A stretch of 64,000 nucleotides of DNA, from positions 37,600 through 101,599 of the forward strand of contig JBJXGX010000041.1 of the NCBI GenBank assembly GCA_046160305.1. The letters run 5' to 3'. A program made the translations under genes and the position numbers. The stretch is from SHXR01 sp046160305 (lineage in GTDB: Bacteria > Pseudomonadota > Gammaproteobacteria > Burkholderiales > SG8-39). The notes below the pieces were generated by a model. The model saw nothing but the letters and a program-made list of their open reading frames with translations. It was not told where the DNA came from and searched no databases. Below are positions 62,384 through 64,000 of the stretch, piece by piece (position 1 is the stretch's first letter; the number at the start of each line of letters is the position of its first letter).

Positions 62384-63514
62384 ATGAAACTAAGGAAACG
62401 ATTCAAACTGGCAGTCACGTTTGGGGCGGCCCTGGTCGGCATGATTGCCTCAGCCACCTTCGCGCGTGACATCACGGTCGCGCAGGTGGCGGCGTTTTCC
62501 GGTGCGCAAGCCCCGAGCGGTACCGCGATTCGCGCCGGCATCAAGCTCTATTTCGATGAAGTGAATCGTGCCGGCGGCATTGGCGGCGATCGCATCAAGC
62601 TCGTCACCCGCGACGACGCATACAAGGCGGAAGAAACCGTCAAGATCGTAAAAGAGATGCTGGAAAGGGATGCGCCCGTGGCGTTTGTCGGCGCACTTGG
62701 CACGGCGAACATCGAAGCATTGATCAAAGACGGGGCACTAGCCCGCGCAAACGTTCCGCTGATCGGTGCGGTATCTGGTGCGAGCTCCCTTGTCGGTGCA
62801 CCGAGTGTATTCGTTACCAAAGCGAGTTGGCGGGACGAAGTGCGTGAGCTCTTCGAGCTGGTCTCCAAGAGCGGTGTCAAGCGTGCAGCGATCTTTTACC
62901 AGGACGACAGCATGGGCAGGGATGTGCTCGCTGGCGCGGAAAGCGCGGCGCCCAACTATGGTATGAACCTCGTCGTCAAGGCGACGTACGAGCGCAATAC
63001 CACCAATGTGGATGAGGCGGTGACTCAGATCATCCGATCCGATGCGCAGATCGTATATCTCGCCGCCGTTACGACTGCAGCCATCGAATTCATCAAACGC
63101 TATCGGGCCGCGGGCGGGTTGACACCGATCTATGGACTCTCGATCATCGATCCGGGCAACGTGATCAAGGCTGTCGGCGTGGAGTCCGCCAGGGGTTACG
63201 CGTTCGGCCTTCATGCTCCGCTTTCCAGTGCGGGCAAATTTGCGATCGTGCGAGAGTACCAAGCCCTACGGAAGGCGTCGCCGAATCCGGAACTGTCCGA
63301 GCGCTCGGTCGAGGGTTTTATAATCGCCAAGACAGTGGTGCATGCGCTCCGTCAATCGCGCCAAGTGAATTCGGGCGCGGTCCTGAACGCACTCGTCTCG
63401 ATGAGGGGTGTCGACCTGGGCGACTACTGGATTGATTTCACACGCCCTGGGCGAACCGGCTCGCGATTCGTTGAATTCGCCGTAGTGGCCGGAAACGGCC
63501 GGATCGATCACTAA
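62384..63514 (+). CDS. Orphan branched-chain amino acid-type ABC substrate-binding protein
   Basis: Periplasmic binding protein, 376 residues, signal peptide ending near TFAR. DITVAQVAAFSGAQAPSGTA, LYFDEVNRAGGIGGDRIKLV and FYQDDSMGRDVLAGAES are typical of the Leu/Ile/Val-binding family; the ligand probably is an amino acid, amide or short organic acid. ATG follows GGGGAGAGGG. No permease or ATPase is adjacent, so it would need components from elsewhere, for instance the liv operon at 32-35 kb. Confidence 0.85.
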   Translation: MKLRKRFKLAVTFGAALVGMIASATFARDITVAQVAAFSGAQAPSGTAIRAGIKLYFDEVNRAGGIGGDRIKLVTRDDAYKAEETVKIVKEMLERDAPVAFVGALGTANIEALIKDGALARANVPLIGAVSGASSLVGAPSVFVTKASWRDEVRELFELVSKSGVKRAAIFYQDDSMGRDVLAGAESAAPNYGMNLVVKATYERNTTNVDEAVTQIIRSDAQIVYLAAVTTAAIEFIKRYRAAGGLTPIYGLSIIDPGNVIKAVGVESARGYAFGLHAPLSSAGKFAIVREYQALRKASPNPELSERSVEGFIIAKTVVHALRQSRQVNSGAVLNALVSMRGVDLGDYWIDFTRPGRTGSRFVEFAVVAGNGRIDH

Positions 63515-63849
63515 CCTCCCGGCATCGGTGAACGCCAGCTCGCCGATACGTTGTGGCGATCGAACGCTGACGATTTCCGCGTTCTCGCGATATCGAGCTG
63601 CCCCCTGCGCATCGGCTTTGCGTTGAGTAGCGCTCGCCTGGTCATTCCCGTCGAGGGCGAGTGCGACGCCCGATCGGCGGATCGGCGGATCGGTAAGATC
63701 TGCTCAAGGAAGTGCCATTCGGGTGCGCTCCCCTCGTTCGAAATCTCTTTCGGACCGCATTAGCACGCGTCCCCTGTTTGGTTCTGGCTTGGCCGGCCTG
63801 CGTGGAATACCAAGGGATGCGCGAAGGGATTCCGGCATAATGGGCAGCT
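63515..63849. other. Intergenic stretch without a supported gene
   Basis: 335 bp. It holds three GATCGGCG units in tandem (63672-63692) and, at 63710-63722, a copy of AAGTGCCATTCGG, which also occurs upstream of the Liv-type gene. No protein or RNA gene is visible; a promoter for the next gene may lie at the end. Confidence 0.5.
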
Positions 63850-64000
63850 ATGTCCACCGCCCCCGTACAGCGTCTCGCCGCCAGCGGCAAGCTCGCCGAA
63901 AATGTCATGCACTTCGCCCGCGTTTTGCGCGCGGCGGGATTGCCGGTTGGCCCGAACAAGGTGCTCGACGCGCTTGCGGCGGTCGAGGTTGCCGGGGTCG
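63850..64000 (+). CDS. CoxE-like VWA domain protein, N-terminal part
   Basis: The partial frame (MSTAPVQRLAASGKLAENVM, then HFARVLRAAGLPVGPNKVLD) runs off the window after 50 codons. This is the typical N-terminus of CoxE-type VWA proteins, which with a MoxR-like ATPase help mature metalloenzymes such as CO dehydrogenase. Length and later domains cannot be seen. Confidence 0.6.
   Translation, partial: MSTAPVQRLAASGKLAENVMHFARVLRAAGLPVGPNKVLDALAAVEVAGV

Overview
The window looks like chromosomal DNA of a free-living, metabolically versatile betaproteobacterium of Burkholderiales type. The pointers are high GC, dense same-strand operons with ATGA or GTGA overlaps, many TRAP and Bug-type solute-binding proteins, LivFGMH transport, PagP, and intergenic hairpin repeats of the kind common in that group. 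No rRNA, tRNA or CRISPR array was seen. No LysR, GntR, TetR, AraC or two-component regulator was recognised; one small ribbon-helix-helix protein is the only candidate DNA-binding regulator.

Layout. 0.1-2.4 kb: tungstate ABC transporter tupBCA. 2.6-4.8 kb: zinc/manganese-type permease and binding protein without an ATPase. 4.8-9.1 kb: exported acetamidase/formamidase-like protein, flavin monooxygenase-like protein, enolase-superfamily enzyme and a deleted Bug gene. 9.1-13 kb: ribbon-helix-helix module, multicopper oxidase, beta-propeller, DUF4231 protein, PagP. 13-16 kb: TRAP system 1. 16-20.3 kb: degradative enzymes (metallo-beta-lactamase fold, beta-hydroxyacid dehydrogenase, carboxymuconolactone decarboxylase-like, alpha/beta hydrolase, SDR). 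20.3-23.8 kb: envelope genes (DUF3617, secreted HExxH protein, D,D-carboxypeptidase, TMTC-like membrane protein). 24-27 kb: TRAP system 2. 27-30.6 kb: DUF808, LLM monooxygenase, quinone oxidoreductase. 30.7-44.1 kb: Liv ABC transporter with a fused LivM-LivG, two thiolase/DUF35 pairs, alcohol dehydrogenase, SMP-30 protein, MmgE/PrpD and acyl-CoA synthetase. 44.3-45.4 kb: remnants of an ATPase and a toxin-antitoxin pair. 45.5-57.4 kb: Bug protein, Asp/Glu racemase-like protein, TRAP system 3, amidohydrolase, polysaccharide-deacetylase-type hydrolase, TRAP system 4 and two maleate-isomerase-like proteins. 57.5-58.6 kb: epoxide-hydrolase-like protein.

The most unusual segment is 58.8-60.7 kb, which I read as a degraded chromosomal integron. 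It holds a truncated intI with an amber stop on the plus strand. Facing away from it is a candidate recombination site, then a methyltransferase gene cassette on the minus strand with a well-formed attC. A 98-bp MITE-like insertion splits the attC core, and a truncated acetyltransferase cassette follows. The first bases of the methyltransferase cassette (TTCGGC) are complementary to the left core of its own attC (GCCGAAC), as integron cassette biology predicts. The intI remnant is interrupted by a stop and is too short to be a full-length gene.

Functionally the window is dominated by high-affinity uptake of organic acids, amino acids and amides: four complete TRAP systems, one full Liv system, an orphan Liv-type binding protein, one intact Bug protein and two metal or oxyanion systems. 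These are paired with enzymes for CoA-dependent and hydrolytic breakdown. Substrates cannot be assigned from sequence alone.
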